This document shows, in pieces, positions 52,901 through 58,862 of a stretch of 64,000 bases of DNA. A model generated the notes under the pieces. It was given only the letters and a program-made list of their open reading frames with translations, had not been told where the DNA came from and searched no databases. How positions within the stretch are numbered: position 1 is the first letter of the stretch; every line of letters begins with the position of its first letter. The translations under genes were made by a program, and so were the position numbers. The stretch comes from Symsagittifera roscoffensis (lineage: Eukaryota; Xenacoelomorpha; Acoela; Convolutidae). Where the stretch lies: contig NC_087063.1 in assembly GCF_963678635.1 (NCBI RefSeq), positions 15,445,006 through 15,509,005 on the forward strand, in the 5' to 3' direction.

Positions 52901-55900
52901 AAATCAACCAGATTTAACCAACTTTGGCAATTATTTCATCTTGGTTTTCACAGTTTGCAAATAAAACAGGTAATTTTGATAGTGTAAAAGCTTTTATTTT
53001 TAAAATTTGATTCAATTCCTCCGGGTGTAAACATTTTCAATCATTAATTGTATCAGTTTTTTTGTTTTTGTAATTTCTTGGTAAATGTTGAAATTGAAAA
53101 CTTCAAATGTTTAATTAATCTCAGCAATAGAACAAAAAAATGTTTTGTTAATAAATTGAACATCAATAGTTACCCGCCCTGACAGAAATGGTTTTTTTTG
53201 GTCAATTTAAATTGATTGAACATCTTAAATTGATTTAAGTGTCTAAAAAATTAATTTAAATCGATTTCGATGGATTTTTTGACTCACTAAAATCCATCCG
53301 AATCTTACTTAAATCCATCAGAATCTCGCTTAAATCCATTTTAAATCGATTTAAATCGATCTTTTTGAAAATTTCAAATCAATTTAAGTGTCTAAAAAAT
53401 TGATTTAAATCGACTTCGATGGATTTTCCGACACACTCAAATCGATTTTTTTGCAAACACGGCGAAAAAAATATACCCTTTAAAAAATTGTTGGAAATTT
53501 TTATTCTCGATTTTTTAAACATAAATACTCGTGCCAGATGTTGTATAATTCAATAAAATGATCCACATATATCAGGTTTTAAATACAAAAATTTGGAATA
53601 AAATCACAGAAAACTATTGTTAATCAGATTATGATATTATTATATTAATAAAATCATAGAAAGTCTTGAAATTAAATCAGATTTTAAGCAACAACTTATG
53701 AAACGAAAAACGAAAAGGGTCAATATAGATCAGTTTTTGAACTCATTAAATTCAAGAAATTCAAAGAATTTTATCGATATTTTGGTCATTCTATTTGGTC
53801 TTTTTTGTGCTACAAAACGCTATGGATGTAAAATGAAAAATGATAGGCAAGAATTAAATGCAATAAAAATTTGATAAAATTTGAAATGCAATATAAATTT
53901 GATAACTGATAAAACTCGAATGAAAAAAAAAATAAAAACAAATTCAGACTGGAAAAAATGCATTTAAATTGATTTAAAATGATGAAGAATCTAAACTGAA
54001 TGAAGAAAATAAAAACAAATTCAGACTGGAAAAAATGCATTTAAATTTATTTAAAATCGATTTAGATCAATTTTTTTTAGCTGGGATTTAAAATCAATTT
54101 AAATCCAATTTAAGTCAATCCAAATCAATCTTCATCTTTTTATTTAAACTTCGTACTTTTTTCATACTAAAATCGATCTAATTTTAATCAACGTACTTTT
54201 TTCATACTAAAATCGATCTAAATTTAATCAACGTACTTTTTTCATACTAAAATCGATCCTAATCCATTTTTGACAGTGCGGGTAAATATGGAAACAGTCA
54301 AACTCATTTTTTCATTTTGTTCTTTTTTTGCAATTTGATCATTTATTAGTAAAATTAGCCATAAAACATGGAAATTTTTCCACTTTAACCAACTAGTTCG
54401 TTTTTTGCTGATTGAGTTTTGAAAATTGACAGCCATAGAGATTTGTTTTCCTAGTTCCCATTATTTTAAAGTTTCTCAAAACTACAAGAATGAGCTGAAC
54501 AATAGTTGCAGCACCCTTTTTTTCCATTACAATCTTTGTGATGACATGGATGGCTGTAAAAACGTTTTTAAATTGAGAATTTTATGATTTGTTAAAGTAC
54601 TTAGAGATTGTATAAACTGTGTTTTTACTGTTTTATTTAAGTTGGGTCAAATTTTCACCTTAAAAGTTCACAAAGACACAATTATTTTGAAACAAAATCA
54701 TCATAAGTACTCCGCGTGTCAAAACATGGTTTTTTGGTAAGTTCACTGCTCTTACATGATGTTCTTCATTCAAAAGATTCGAAAAAAATCAGCGATACAT
54801 TACCTAAACAATTTTGGACGGACGCTCAGAAATAGATTTAGACGGCTCCAACCCACCTCCTCTCTCGTAAAAAATCATTATATCCCTTATATAAGGTCAT
54901 TAATAAAACGCGTCTGTGTTATTGGGAGGTTTGAAAAATGCCCAATCGCAAAAATGATCGAACTGTTAAGAGCAAGAATTATTGCCCGTTTTGGCATTAA
55001 TATAAACAAGAAACATGGCATCTCTGGCGCATGGCAATTTTCAATTTAGACTTCATCATAAACGCCGCGTGTGTACAACAAGCTAAATAGCAACAAATAT
55101 ATGTAGCAACAAACTAAATTTGGCAACAAAATTCATATAGTTTAGCCCAAAAATTTGCAGCAGTAAGCCAAAACTTTATATTGAGGGCGATTCCATGCAC
55201 CCTTCAACGCTCAAAAACTATAAAATTTGCTTATAACAAACAAACAGGAAATTTTTAGGAAAAAATCAATTGAAAAGTTATCTTTTTTCTTAAAACCTAA
55301 ATTTATTTCCTTAAAAAGTCATAACACAGGAATATTTTTTCTACTCGTTGCAAAAAAAAAAAAAAAGCTGACAAAATGTAACAGCTTTGAGCACTTTTCT
55401 ACTTGTTACTGCATGTCGAGTCGCACCAGGCATCCGAAAAGCAACCTCTCGAGCAGCACACGGTCGTACATTTGGTCGGCAGCCCCACAGCCATCACATC
55501 TCCAGCCTGCTTCCGGTATTTGTCACCTTCAGACTTTTTGACCCCATTACCAATTGTGCCCCCAAACCTCCGCTGGTAGCTGAGACAACGCTAACTTAGT
55601 TATCCACCGACTCAATCGCATCGGAAATATTACAGTCGACCTCACTAGAGCCAATCTCGACAAATTCTCCCAAATTTGACAAATTCTTCCATGTGCGTGA
55701 ACGAACATAGCGTTAAAAAACATTGCGTTGAAGCCTAGCATGAGCAATAGAGACAATTTGAGCAAGATATGCGTCTCTACCAAGTTTGGTAGAGACACAA
55801 AGAAATTGAAATTAATTAAGAACATAACCCAAAACTATTTTAAGGAAAAGTCAAAGTCAGAGCTGAAGTTTATTTGAGAATATATGATGCTTACAAAATG

Positions 55901-58270
55901 ACATCAAAAAATAACGATAAAGACAAAAGACAAACGACTTGTCATCGGTAGAAATGCTTTGTATACAATTGTCATGCTTTTATGGCAAGCTTATAGAAAC
56001 TAAGGTGAGAAGATGCAAAATCTTGCTCAGCTAATTTTAGCGATAATAAAGAGGAAAATAGGGAAACCCGGGACAACCAGTAAAATTGTGAATCTCCCAA
56101 AAGCAGTTGGCGACCACTCAATAACAACCGAATCTCACCTTAATCATTTTATATTTCATATCGAATTTTTGTAAAAAACTGTGACTACTTCAAGGTGTTA
56201 TAATATAGAGAAGTAATTAAAATTTTGAAGTTTGACTTTGTTTGCTTCCAACTTCTTAGTTACACCGACACTCGCTGTGATACCAGCGTCGTACGACACT
56301 GAACCAGACATTTAGATTAATTTTGTCTTCAAGTGTTGTAACAGTCGTTCGCTTATGTCACTTTTGAGATCAACAATGAGAGGCTCCAACGCCATTGGCT
56401 TAAGGGCCAGAGACACTATCTCTTGTTCTTTTTTTATTTCAATCGGTCGGAGCGAATGAACAGTTCAACTAGACATAGAACTCAGCTAGACAACTAGATT
56501 ATTCAACTAGACAACTAAAAAGCCTAGTACCAAAATGACAACCCAATCTAGAAATTAAAAAAAGAACGCCTCCATAGCCAGGTCTCTAATTTACTAATAC
56601 ACGCAAACGCCATTAAAAACAGGATCGGGACTTTGTCTTTTTTAGTATTGTTTACTATACAGTGTGTGTTGGATTCATCTTAGTTGGATCAATCTAGCAA
56701 CTCACCATGTCTCAACATAATCAGGCAAAACAATCTGTAATAATTCAATTCAATGACTCAAGACATGATGGGCATGCTCTGGAATTAACTGCAGTATGCA
56801 ATTCAATCAAAATCAAGACAACTAGCTAACTCACGAAGTTTATAATTGCTCTACTAGTTTGTAACACTACATCAGTTCACTATGGTAGCCACTCTCGATG
56901 TTGTCTGTCAATAAGCAGACAACTCTACTCTCTCGAATTTATCTGGAAACGCCAATTGCGAGTAGCCCGAACTTCACGCGATTGTCAACTTGGCTGCTCT
57001 GTTTTTGACTTCTGATAATCAATTGAAGCGAGAAAATCAGTCATGAATGCATCGACTCGAATTTTCGAAAAAAAACTTTTCGACCCCCACCCCTCAGTTT
57101 ACATAACCCTCGCTTAAGTCCTGAACTCCTTCCCCCACCCCCCCCCCCCCATTTCCACCGCCATTAAACGCCCCTCCACCTCCCCCGTGATTTTGGCAAA
57201 AAGAAAAACTAAATAAAATGTTAAGCTCCCATGAACTGACAATTGAAAAAGTGCAAAATATATAACTTTGTAAAATCTTTTCAAAAAAATAAATGTGAAA
57301 GATAAGAAATTTTGAAATGTTTACCTAAAAACTATGCCTTAACATGGAAATGAGATGAATTATGTACAAATGGTAAAATTCATCAACAACCTCTCAAAGA
57401 ATCCATCATAAGCGTCTGTTATCAATCATAGTAGATTATTATTATTTAAAATAATAGTGGATTATAAAATATTAGGATTATAGTCCATATGGTTTGAAAT
57501 CGACAAACCATATAGATTAAAATCTATAAACTCTATAAACAACTCTATTAAAATCTATAAACTCTATAAAATCTATAAGCAATTCTGATCCATGGGCGCT
57601 CGGCGCGGGCTCCTTGTCATTAGCCGTAATCTCAGTTAGCAAAATTTTAAATTGCTTACTCAAAAAATCATAACACACTCAAAAAATACAAATATCTGCC
57701 AAAAATTAACAGTTTTGAGAGAGTTTCAATTTGTTATTGCACTTTCGTTCGTGCCAGTGTCATTCCCGCGAATGTCTGGAAATGCCACATTTGGTCAAAT
57801 TCTGGGCATAAGTCACGGGCCTCTATTGCACTAGCAACGATTAACCCTTTGCCGAACAACCATTTTAAATTTAGATTCAGACCAGTACATTTTGCATGAA
57901 ATAGTGCTTTGTTTATTGGTGCTTGCAGATATTTATAGCCTTATTTAAAAAATCTTTTCCAACGAGTTTACTGTTTCAAAATTTTTATAGGGAGGATGAG
58001 CCATATGCCGAGTACAAAGTGAAAGAAGGAGTTGAATTGGCCGCCTACGTAAACCCCGACCTAAAGAGCGACGCGGATAGTATCTACGAGAACGAAGCTT
58101 ATGAGGAAATGGATAAAAAAGTAGAGTATAACTCTGACGATGATGGATGCTTGCCTTTGAAGAGTAACGAATACCTTGAACCTGAAATCAAAGGTCAAAA
58201 GAACGAGCCGGCATCACAGCCAAATGAGTACTTGATTCCAATCGCCCAGGAGGACAGTCTTCTTTGTTAA
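19927..58270 (+). CDS. Single-pass FN3 receptor with a tyrosine-motif docking tail (whole gene, 12 coding exons)
   Basis: Joined exons: 19927-19933, 20147-20212, 21046-21348, 21905-22074, 30572-30716, 30976-31088, 33506-33701, 33837-33967, 34168-34363, 35816-35951, 43030-43128, 57991-58270. Every junction has an AG acceptor and GT (or GC) donor with matching phase, giving about 613 residues. The order is signal peptide (1-24), four FN3-like modules (25-442), transmembrane helix (about 453-477), and a cytoplasmic tail of about 135 residues with ten tyrosines. Introns between modules are phase 1 and those inside modules 2-4 are phase 0, the pattern left by module duplication. Donors of exons 7 and 8 appear to be GC; alternatives change the length by 1-2 residues. 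The predicted role, inferred from motifs, is a plasma-membrane receptor that recruits SH2 adaptors after phosphorylation by another kinase, since it has no kinase or phosphatase domain. I cannot assign a named family. Confidence 0.85.
20147..20212 (+). CDS. Receptor exon 2 (signal peptide)
   Basis: Follows a TCGTTTCAG acceptor and ends at a GTTAGT donor (20213). With exon 1 it encodes a classical signal peptide: basic start, then VVFLSLLHV, then a polar QQCQ end. Cleavage is probably near residues 22-25. The hAT-type MITE inserted only 12 bp downstream of this donor. Confidence 0.85.
20217..20657 (+). mobile_element. hAT-type MITE with 8-bp target site duplication
   Basis: The element occupies 20225-20649 (425 bp). 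Its ends are imperfect inverted repeats: CAGTAGCGCATTTAGG on the left, and CAGGCGCGTTTCTAG read inward from the right. It is flanked by identical 8-bp direct repeats GTTTTGAG (20217-20224 and 20650-20657), the length made by hAT transposases. There is no ORF, so it is non-autonomous. The interior carries poly-C/poly-G blocks (CCCCCTGCCGACCCAAATGG and others) shared with the copies at 21.65, 29.08, 33.3, 35.0 and 58.3 kb. It sits in intron 2 of the receptor. Confidence 0.9.
21046..21348 (+). CDS. Receptor exon 3 (FN3 module 1)
   Basis: One whole module in a single phase 1-1 exon (acceptor TTTTTTTCAG, donor GTTAGT). It opens with VPTAPTTVSVATDW and a PPP loop, has a central FHHFEINI strand, and ends YEIFVHTVVNCSNGT. 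This matches FN3 strand order with the usual Pro start, Trp in strand B and Tyr-x-hydrophobic in strand F. Two N-glycosylation sequons (NCS, NGT) lie near its end. Residues 25-125. Confidence 0.85.
21640..21840 (+). repeat. Partial copy of the hAT-type MITE family
   Basis: Starts with GGTAGCGTGTCTAGGGG, similar to the left end of the 20225 element, followed by the poly-C block and the CTAAAGGACCTA...GGCGC...ACTAATTTTTAGAG series. The right end is missing. It lies in intron 3. Confidence 0.6.
21905..22074 (+). CDS. Receptor exon 4 (first half of FN3 module 2)
   Basis: Acceptor ATTTCAG, donor GTAAGA. It begins EPPKIDSDVEV, the Pro-containing A strand of an FN3 module, then LCIVWIAP, which fits strand B with its Trp. 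One sequon (NES). Ends in phase 0, like the other intra-module boundaries. Residues 126-182. The following intron is 8.5 kb and full of transposon debris. Confidence 0.8.
22100..23070. other. Intron 4, left part; includes a 38-bp tandem duplication
   Basis: No gene seen. At 22421-22496 a 38-bp unit (CAGCACGCTCCTCCTAAATT...) occurs twice back to back with no mismatch, a recent duplication. The rest is AT-rich. Confidence 0.6.
23075..24960 (-). mobile_element. Decayed LINE-like element, copy 1 (internally deleted)
   Basis: Block A (23.08-23.66 kb) and block B (23.64-24.95 kb) are each repeated to the right as A2 (24.97-25.51) and B2 (27.18-28.48) at roughly 90% or more by eye. In copy 1 they adjoin; in copy 2 a 1.67-kb stretch with reverse-transcriptase remnants separates them. 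On the minus strand B1 encodes DISDDGVHLNINGTQKWF (near 24.78-24.84 kb), a DxxH plus Asn/Gly pattern like block V of SGNH esterases, a domain known from ORF1 of CR1-like LINEs. The frame at 23882-23493 (DTPSRWNTSYLL, then LPNYESYRAIRNGKKRN) is unresolved: the first string recalls hAT transposases, the second the start of a LINE endonuclease. All frames are broken. Confidence 0.6.
24969..25512 (-). mobile_element. LINE-like element, copy 2, block A (3' end)
   Basis: Nearly the same sequence as 23.08-23.66 kb (shared CACCAAATTTCTTTGCCAAC start and GTAGTGGATAACC-type interior with small indels). On the minus strand it follows the C-terminal reverse-transcriptase remnant, so it is probably the 3' end of the element. 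Confidence 0.6.
25509..25781 (-). pseudogene. C-terminal reverse-transcriptase region of a non-LTR retrotransposon (remnant)
   Basis: The minus-strand frame reads ...GVRSLYLIRNVVPLRVRIIL followed by FKSQVLSHFLF, with a tail of basic residues and IEKICKLTG. This is the thumb-like region of LINE reverse transcriptases, where an LxxLRxxLP...LxxLYxSLIxxHLxY pattern is typical. No intact catalytic box accompanies it. Partner of the fragment at 26.33-26.58 kb. Confidence 0.6.
26326..26580 (-). pseudogene. N-terminal reverse-transcriptase region of a non-LTR retrotransposon (remnant)
   Basis: The minus-strand frame contains SLQSKNANGPIKLPSWSIKC, then AKHLEFVVNECMKLN and LQEVRKAYLQRFIKTK. It matches the LINE reverse-transcriptase start: a Lys-Ser/Ala-x-Gly-Pro-x-x-(I/L)-Pro loop, a helix ending in Asn-x-Cys, then a short W/V-K-x-A segment before a Lys-rich end. 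The fragment is out of frame with its C-terminal partner. Confidence 0.65.
27180..28640 (-). mobile_element. LINE-like element, copy 2, block B (ORF1 side)
   Basis: Repeats 23.64-24.95 kb closely and extends about 170 bp further. A minus-strand frame at 28629-28375 (KGISANEVAQKLRDTVSNYI..., then VKIPIVAIELDELQFAKSG) runs toward the DISDDGVHLN motif near 28.34-28.37 kb, which is in another frame after a 1-base loss relative to copy 1. Read together, this looks like the C-terminal half of an ORF1 esterase-type domain. Confidence 0.6.
28640..30570. repeat. Intron 4, right part, with a truncated hAT-type MITE copy and a G-rich tract
   Basis: A copy of the MITE interior lies at about 29072-29400 (CCCTCAGGGATTCGACCCCC, then the ACTAACTTTGAGGGGGAG block); both ends are missing. 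At 29750-29920 repeated runs of four to six G, with GGGTAAACATGTGGGG twice in variant form, make a strongly G-rich stretch. No gene. Confidence 0.55.
30572..30716 (+). CDS. Receptor exon 5 (second half of FN3 module 2)
   Basis: Acceptor AAATTTCAG, donor GTGAGT. Enters in phase 0 and leaves in phase 1, as expected for the second half of a module. Reads QDAGFECFHSSALERSQMFS, then VKLTSKVSYDNLQLFS. The FN3 fit is weaker here than in the other modules, and an undetected small exon in the 8.5-kb intron cannot be excluded, though none is needed for phase. Residues 183-230. Confidence 0.7.
30976..31088 (+). CDS. Receptor exon 6 (first half of FN3 module 3)
   Basis: Acceptor TTTTTGCAG, donor GTACTG. 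Phase 1 in, phase 0 out. Contains HCDADTCLVNIRA and ends KFDFTYQ, which lines up with FSFQIRYV at the end of exon 8. Residues 231-268. Confidence 0.8.
31360..32285 (+). repeat. Old copy of the CTTTCGATACGAAAG repeat family
   Basis: Shares with the 43.65-44.67 kb copies the GGGGTGGGTTTTTTT block near the start, the GGGAAACTATTGTT...TTGAAGCT middle, an ACGCGCGAT block, and an end reading CCCTGACATACGAGCATTCTTGTT, which occurs twice (about 31.81 and 32.27 kb). Diverged; boundaries approximate. In intron 6. Confidence 0.4.
33050..33319 (-). repeat. hAT-type MITE family copy, minus orientation
   Basis: The right end read inward is CAGGGGCGGATTTGGGG, a textbook animal hAT-type terminus and the counterpart of CAGTAGCGCATTTAGG at 20225. 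It contains the reverse complement of the CCCTCAGGGATTCGACxCCCTGCCGACC block. The other end is lost, so no target duplication can be checked. Confidence 0.65.
33506..33701 (+). CDS. Receptor exon 7 (second half of FN3 module 3)
   Basis: Phase 0 in, phase 1 out. Reads VFEYDTENVKVSG, then a GSDCSAEQDSC hairpin (C288 and C295), then LVENLEPNTKYEIELTP, the classical FN3 L-x-P-x-T-x-Y motif of strands E-F. The likely donor is CAG followed by GCAAAA (a GC donor); a weak GT donor 6 bp downstream (33708) is also phase-compatible and would add two residues. Residues 269-333. Confidence 0.85.
33837..33967 (+). CDS. Receptor exon 8 (first half of FN3 module 4)
   Basis: Acceptor TTTTTTCAG. Reads DPSDPIKVECELIDGQAEC, then TIVLSAEDD and FSFQIRYV. 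The donor is probably GC at 33968 (GCAAGT, perfect downstream consensus), which makes the boundary align with exon 6. A weak GT donor at 33965 would drop one residue. Residues 334-377. Confidence 0.8.
34168..34363 (+). CDS. Receptor exon 9 (second half of FN3 module 4)
   Basis: Acceptor TATATGCAG, donor GTAACT. Same length (196 bp) and phases as exon 7. It repeats its layout: GVAGANETGTVNG, then KECSGKIGSC (C397 and C404, again CX6C), then LNLQLAEGEYELLIRI. One sequon (NET). The paired length and Cys spacing show that modules 3 and 4 arose by duplication. Residues 378-442. Confidence 0.88.
34370..35815. repeat. Intron 9 with two minus-strand repeat fragments
   Basis: At about 34880-35078 lies a minus-strand MITE-family fragment whose end reads CAGTAGAGGATTTTGG inward. 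At about 35380-35690 lies a minus-strand fragment of the CTTTCGATACGAAAG family (CTCCGCTTACGCG...ATATCGCGCGTTAAT). Around 34.6-34.75 and 35.24-35.33 kb are short ATAATCGATTATAATGG-type repeats that recur near 57.4 kb. No gene. Confidence 0.5.
35816..35951 (+). CDS. Receptor exon 10 (transmembrane helix)
   Basis: Acceptor ATATTTCAG, donor GTGAGA. After a short VPSDDSMIS stalk comes a helix of about 25 residues (TIIVIIMVVAGVIIALSLF and on to LCL), then RKQKEK, the positive stop-transfer signal on the cytoplasmic side. This fixes a type I topology together with the signal peptide. Exits in phase 2. Confidence 0.92.
36330..42460. repeat. Intronic satellite with 500-bp and 640-bp higher-order units
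   Basis: Degenerate monomers of about 100 bp share TTTTGGCATCAAGTTTTGATCCAACA, GACATCAATTTTT and ACTAATTTTGACCTCCTGACCTTTGG-type strings across the whole stretch. From 37.06 to 41.9 kb they form higher-order units. The marker GACACCAAGGGCACCAAC occurs at about 37556, 38053, 38555, 39052, 39551, 40193, 40834 and 41463: five spacings near 500 bp, then three near 640 bp, the longer ones having gained a duplicated segment of about 140 bp. GGCGCCTATGGCGCC recurs about ten times. Divergence is highest at both edges, as in arrays that homogenise from the centre. It fills most of intron 10. Confidence 0.93.
43030..43128 (+). CDS. Receptor exon 11 (membrane-proximal tail)
   Basis: Acceptor GCTTTAG, donor GTAAGT. 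Enters in phase 2 by completing the Trp codon begun in exon 10. Encodes NHRELGKFNDNTYVKPAQPD, then IEYEPPDNKWKS. Contains Tyr501 in YVKP and Tyr511 in YEPP, both of YxxP type. Phase 2 out matches the terminal exon. Confidence 0.88.
43232..43392. repeat. Three tandem units of about 52 bp
   Basis: GGCATAGTTACTTTAATATG followed by TTGATTGTGGTCGATCAAA occurs three times (GGCATA at 43241, 43292 and 43345). Lies 100 bp into intron 11. Confidence 0.75.
43650..44670 (+). repeat. Two tandem copies of the CTTTCGATACGAAAG repeat family
   Basis: Copies begin at about 43656 and 44085 with TTGTTCCGACTTTCGATACG then AAAGTAACGGA. The core CTTTCGATACGAAAG is a hairpin with 6-bp arms and a 3-base loop. Each continues through TTTTTAACTAGCCA, ACCTGTGATCATTTTT, ACGCGCGATATAATTC and AACGCGTAAGCGGAGA. 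The second ends GGGCTTCGCCCTGATAAGAG then CAGTCTTGTTA, containing another small palindrome. Further copies lie at about 47973 and 51393. No ORF. Confidence 0.8.
44681..45455 (+). repeat. CAGATCTGAAAT-rich element with CCCGTACTCAGGG terminus
   Basis: Starts CCCGTACTCAGGGAATTTTC then TGTGCAAGATCTGA. Inside, CAGATCTGAAAT-like sites recur more than ten times, clustered near both ends (44.70-44.85 and 45.22-45.44 kb). An inverted diverged copy lies at 59.58-60.08 kb. The arrangement of a conserved terminus and subterminal clustered repeats fits a non-autonomous DNA transposon. Confidence 0.6.
45460..45725 (+). repeat. AATCCGCA-rich repeat, copy 1
   Basis: Aligns by eye with 60.43-60.81 kb: GCTGTTTTGAATTCCACGAA, then CAAATATCTAAA and repeated G(A/G)AATCCGCA/TTCCGCAA sites. 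It is immediately adjacent to the CAGATCTGAAAT element, and the second copy is likewise close to that element's inverted partner. Confidence 0.5.
45726..46443. other. Intron 11 spacer
   Basis: AT-rich; I see no gene or defined repeat between the AATCCGCA repeat and the large tandem duplication. Confidence 0.4.
46444..53460. repeat. Large modular tandem array, period about 3.41 kb, two copies
   Basis: Modules: P (ATATTACGCCGAAAAAAGG start; 46444, 48491, 51907), Q (TACTTGTGCAACTTTTCTC start; 48921, 50022, 52339), R (AAGTAATTTGGAAAAAACTG start; about 46907, 49221, 50321, 52638) and S (GACATACTCAAATC start; about 47.69 and 51.11 kb). Order is P-R-S-P-Q-R-Q-R-S-P-Q-R. The R copies alternate in subtype (first with third, second with fourth), so the true period is about 3.41 kb. 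S includes a CTTTCGATACGAAAG family copy. The end of each R is packed with AATCGATTTAAATC and AAATCCATCAGAATC variants. There are no ORFs above noise. High identity between the long copies suggests recent duplication. Confidence 0.9.
53461..54300. repeat. Trailing short tandem repeats after the large array
   Basis: A stretch of about 77 bp containing AAATAAAAACAAATTCAGAC then TGGAAAAAATGCATTTAAAT occurs twice (53.92-54.06 kb). At 54150-54258 a 44-bp unit with CGTACTTTTTTCATACTAAA then ATCGATC occurs three times. Confidence 0.65.
54300..56336. other. Intron 11, no supported gene
   Basis: A 97-codon frame at 54756-55049 (basic, ending FGININKKHGISGAWQFSI) may be a transposase relic but I cannot name it. 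At 55410-55600 there is a small island of raised G+C without a convincing frame. Otherwise AT-rich. Confidence 0.35.
56337..57110 (-). repeat. Diverged inverted relative of the putative LTR at 5.47-6.35 kb
   Basis: Begins with TGTAACAG (reverse complement of the TGTTACA end at 6347-6353) and shares the ordered landmarks listed for that repeat. Identity by eye is moderate, with indels. There are no adjacent coding sequences of the element, so a solo LTR or a fragment is most likely. Lies in intron 11 of the receptor. Confidence 0.55.
57111..57990. other. End of intron 11
   Basis: Contains a poly-C run (about 57138-57151) in a CCCCCACC-rich tract, and ATAATAGATTATAA/CTATAAAATCTATAA short repeats at 57.42-57.58 kb that resemble those in intron 9. 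No gene. Confidence 0.45.
57991..58270 (+). CDS. Receptor exon 12 (terminal, signalling tail)
   Basis: Acceptor TTTTTATAG, stop TAA at 58268-58270. Encodes 93 residues, very acidic. Tyrosines: 526 and 529 (EPYAEYKV), 540 (YVNP), 553 (YENE), 558 (YEEM), 567 (YNSD), 582 (NEYLEP) and 601 (NEYLIP). YVNP, YLEP and YLIP fit Crk-type SH2 sites. YVN and YEN fit Grb2. YEEM fits the p85 subunit of PI3-kinase. The protein ends DSLLC. I see no ITIM, no death domain, and no JAK Box1/Box2 pattern that I would defend. Confidence 0.92.
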
Positions 58271-58301
58271 ATTCACATCTGAAACAATTTAGGGTTTTAC
58301 A

Positions 58302-58390
58302 CAGAAGCGGATTTAAAAAAAGGTCGCCAAATTTTCAAAATGTTTTTGAAAATCCGCCCTTCACTTGAGAAATTTCTAGATCCGCGCCTG
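58302..58390 (+). mobile_element. 89-bp deletion derivative of the hAT-type MITE
   Basis: Ends CAGAAGCGGATTTAAA on the left and TTTCTAGATCCGCGCCTG on the right, so both termini of the family survive with almost no interior. Flanking octamers GTTTTACA and GTTTCACT match at six of eight positions, consistent with an old target duplication. It sits 32 bp after the receptor stop codon, so it is probably in the 3' untranslated region. Confidence 0.7.
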
Positions 58391-58862
58391 GTTTCACTCA
58401 AAGTTTTTCTTTTGATGTGCTTTTCTTTTTTTGTCAACATTTTATTTTTGAAGAATTTCAGGAATAGAATATTTTTCATTCAAATGCGGTTCAGTCCATA
58501 ATCAAATTTATCGACCTTTTATTGTAGTTAAACAACAATTTCAAGAAAAGAATATTGTGAAACTGTATTTTCATAAACGCGAAGAATTTTTAGATGTCAA
58601 TAAGTTGCCCTAAAAGTTTATTTTATTGGAAAACAATATTAAAATTTCAAAACAAAATTAAAATTATATTGACAAAAATAATTCAAAACAGTATCCACAA
58701 AATTGATTGTTAATTTTTATTGTGAACTGTGAATTGATTTTTCTTTAAAATTACCTTATACTCAAGCAAATATCATTCTATTTCAGCGCTTTGGCTCTTT
58801 AGAGCCGAAAATTTGATTCAAAAACTAAGAAAAATTGAAGGAAATAGGAAATTAAAACGTAG
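58391..58862. other. 3' flank of the receptor gene
   Basis: AT-rich; no confident polyadenylation signal assigned and no gene seen. Confidence 0.35.

Noticed and set aside
54756-55049. 97-codon basic ORF
   Set aside because: Could be a transposase fragment, but no motif could be named and no element ends were seen. Mentioned only as part of the intron.
57991-58270. ITIM or JAK-binding cytokine-receptor tail
   Set aside because: No (I/V/L)xYxx(L/V) with the right upstream residue, no WSxWS in the FN3 modules and no clear Box1 proline motif. YxxP/YxxM/YxN explain the tail better.
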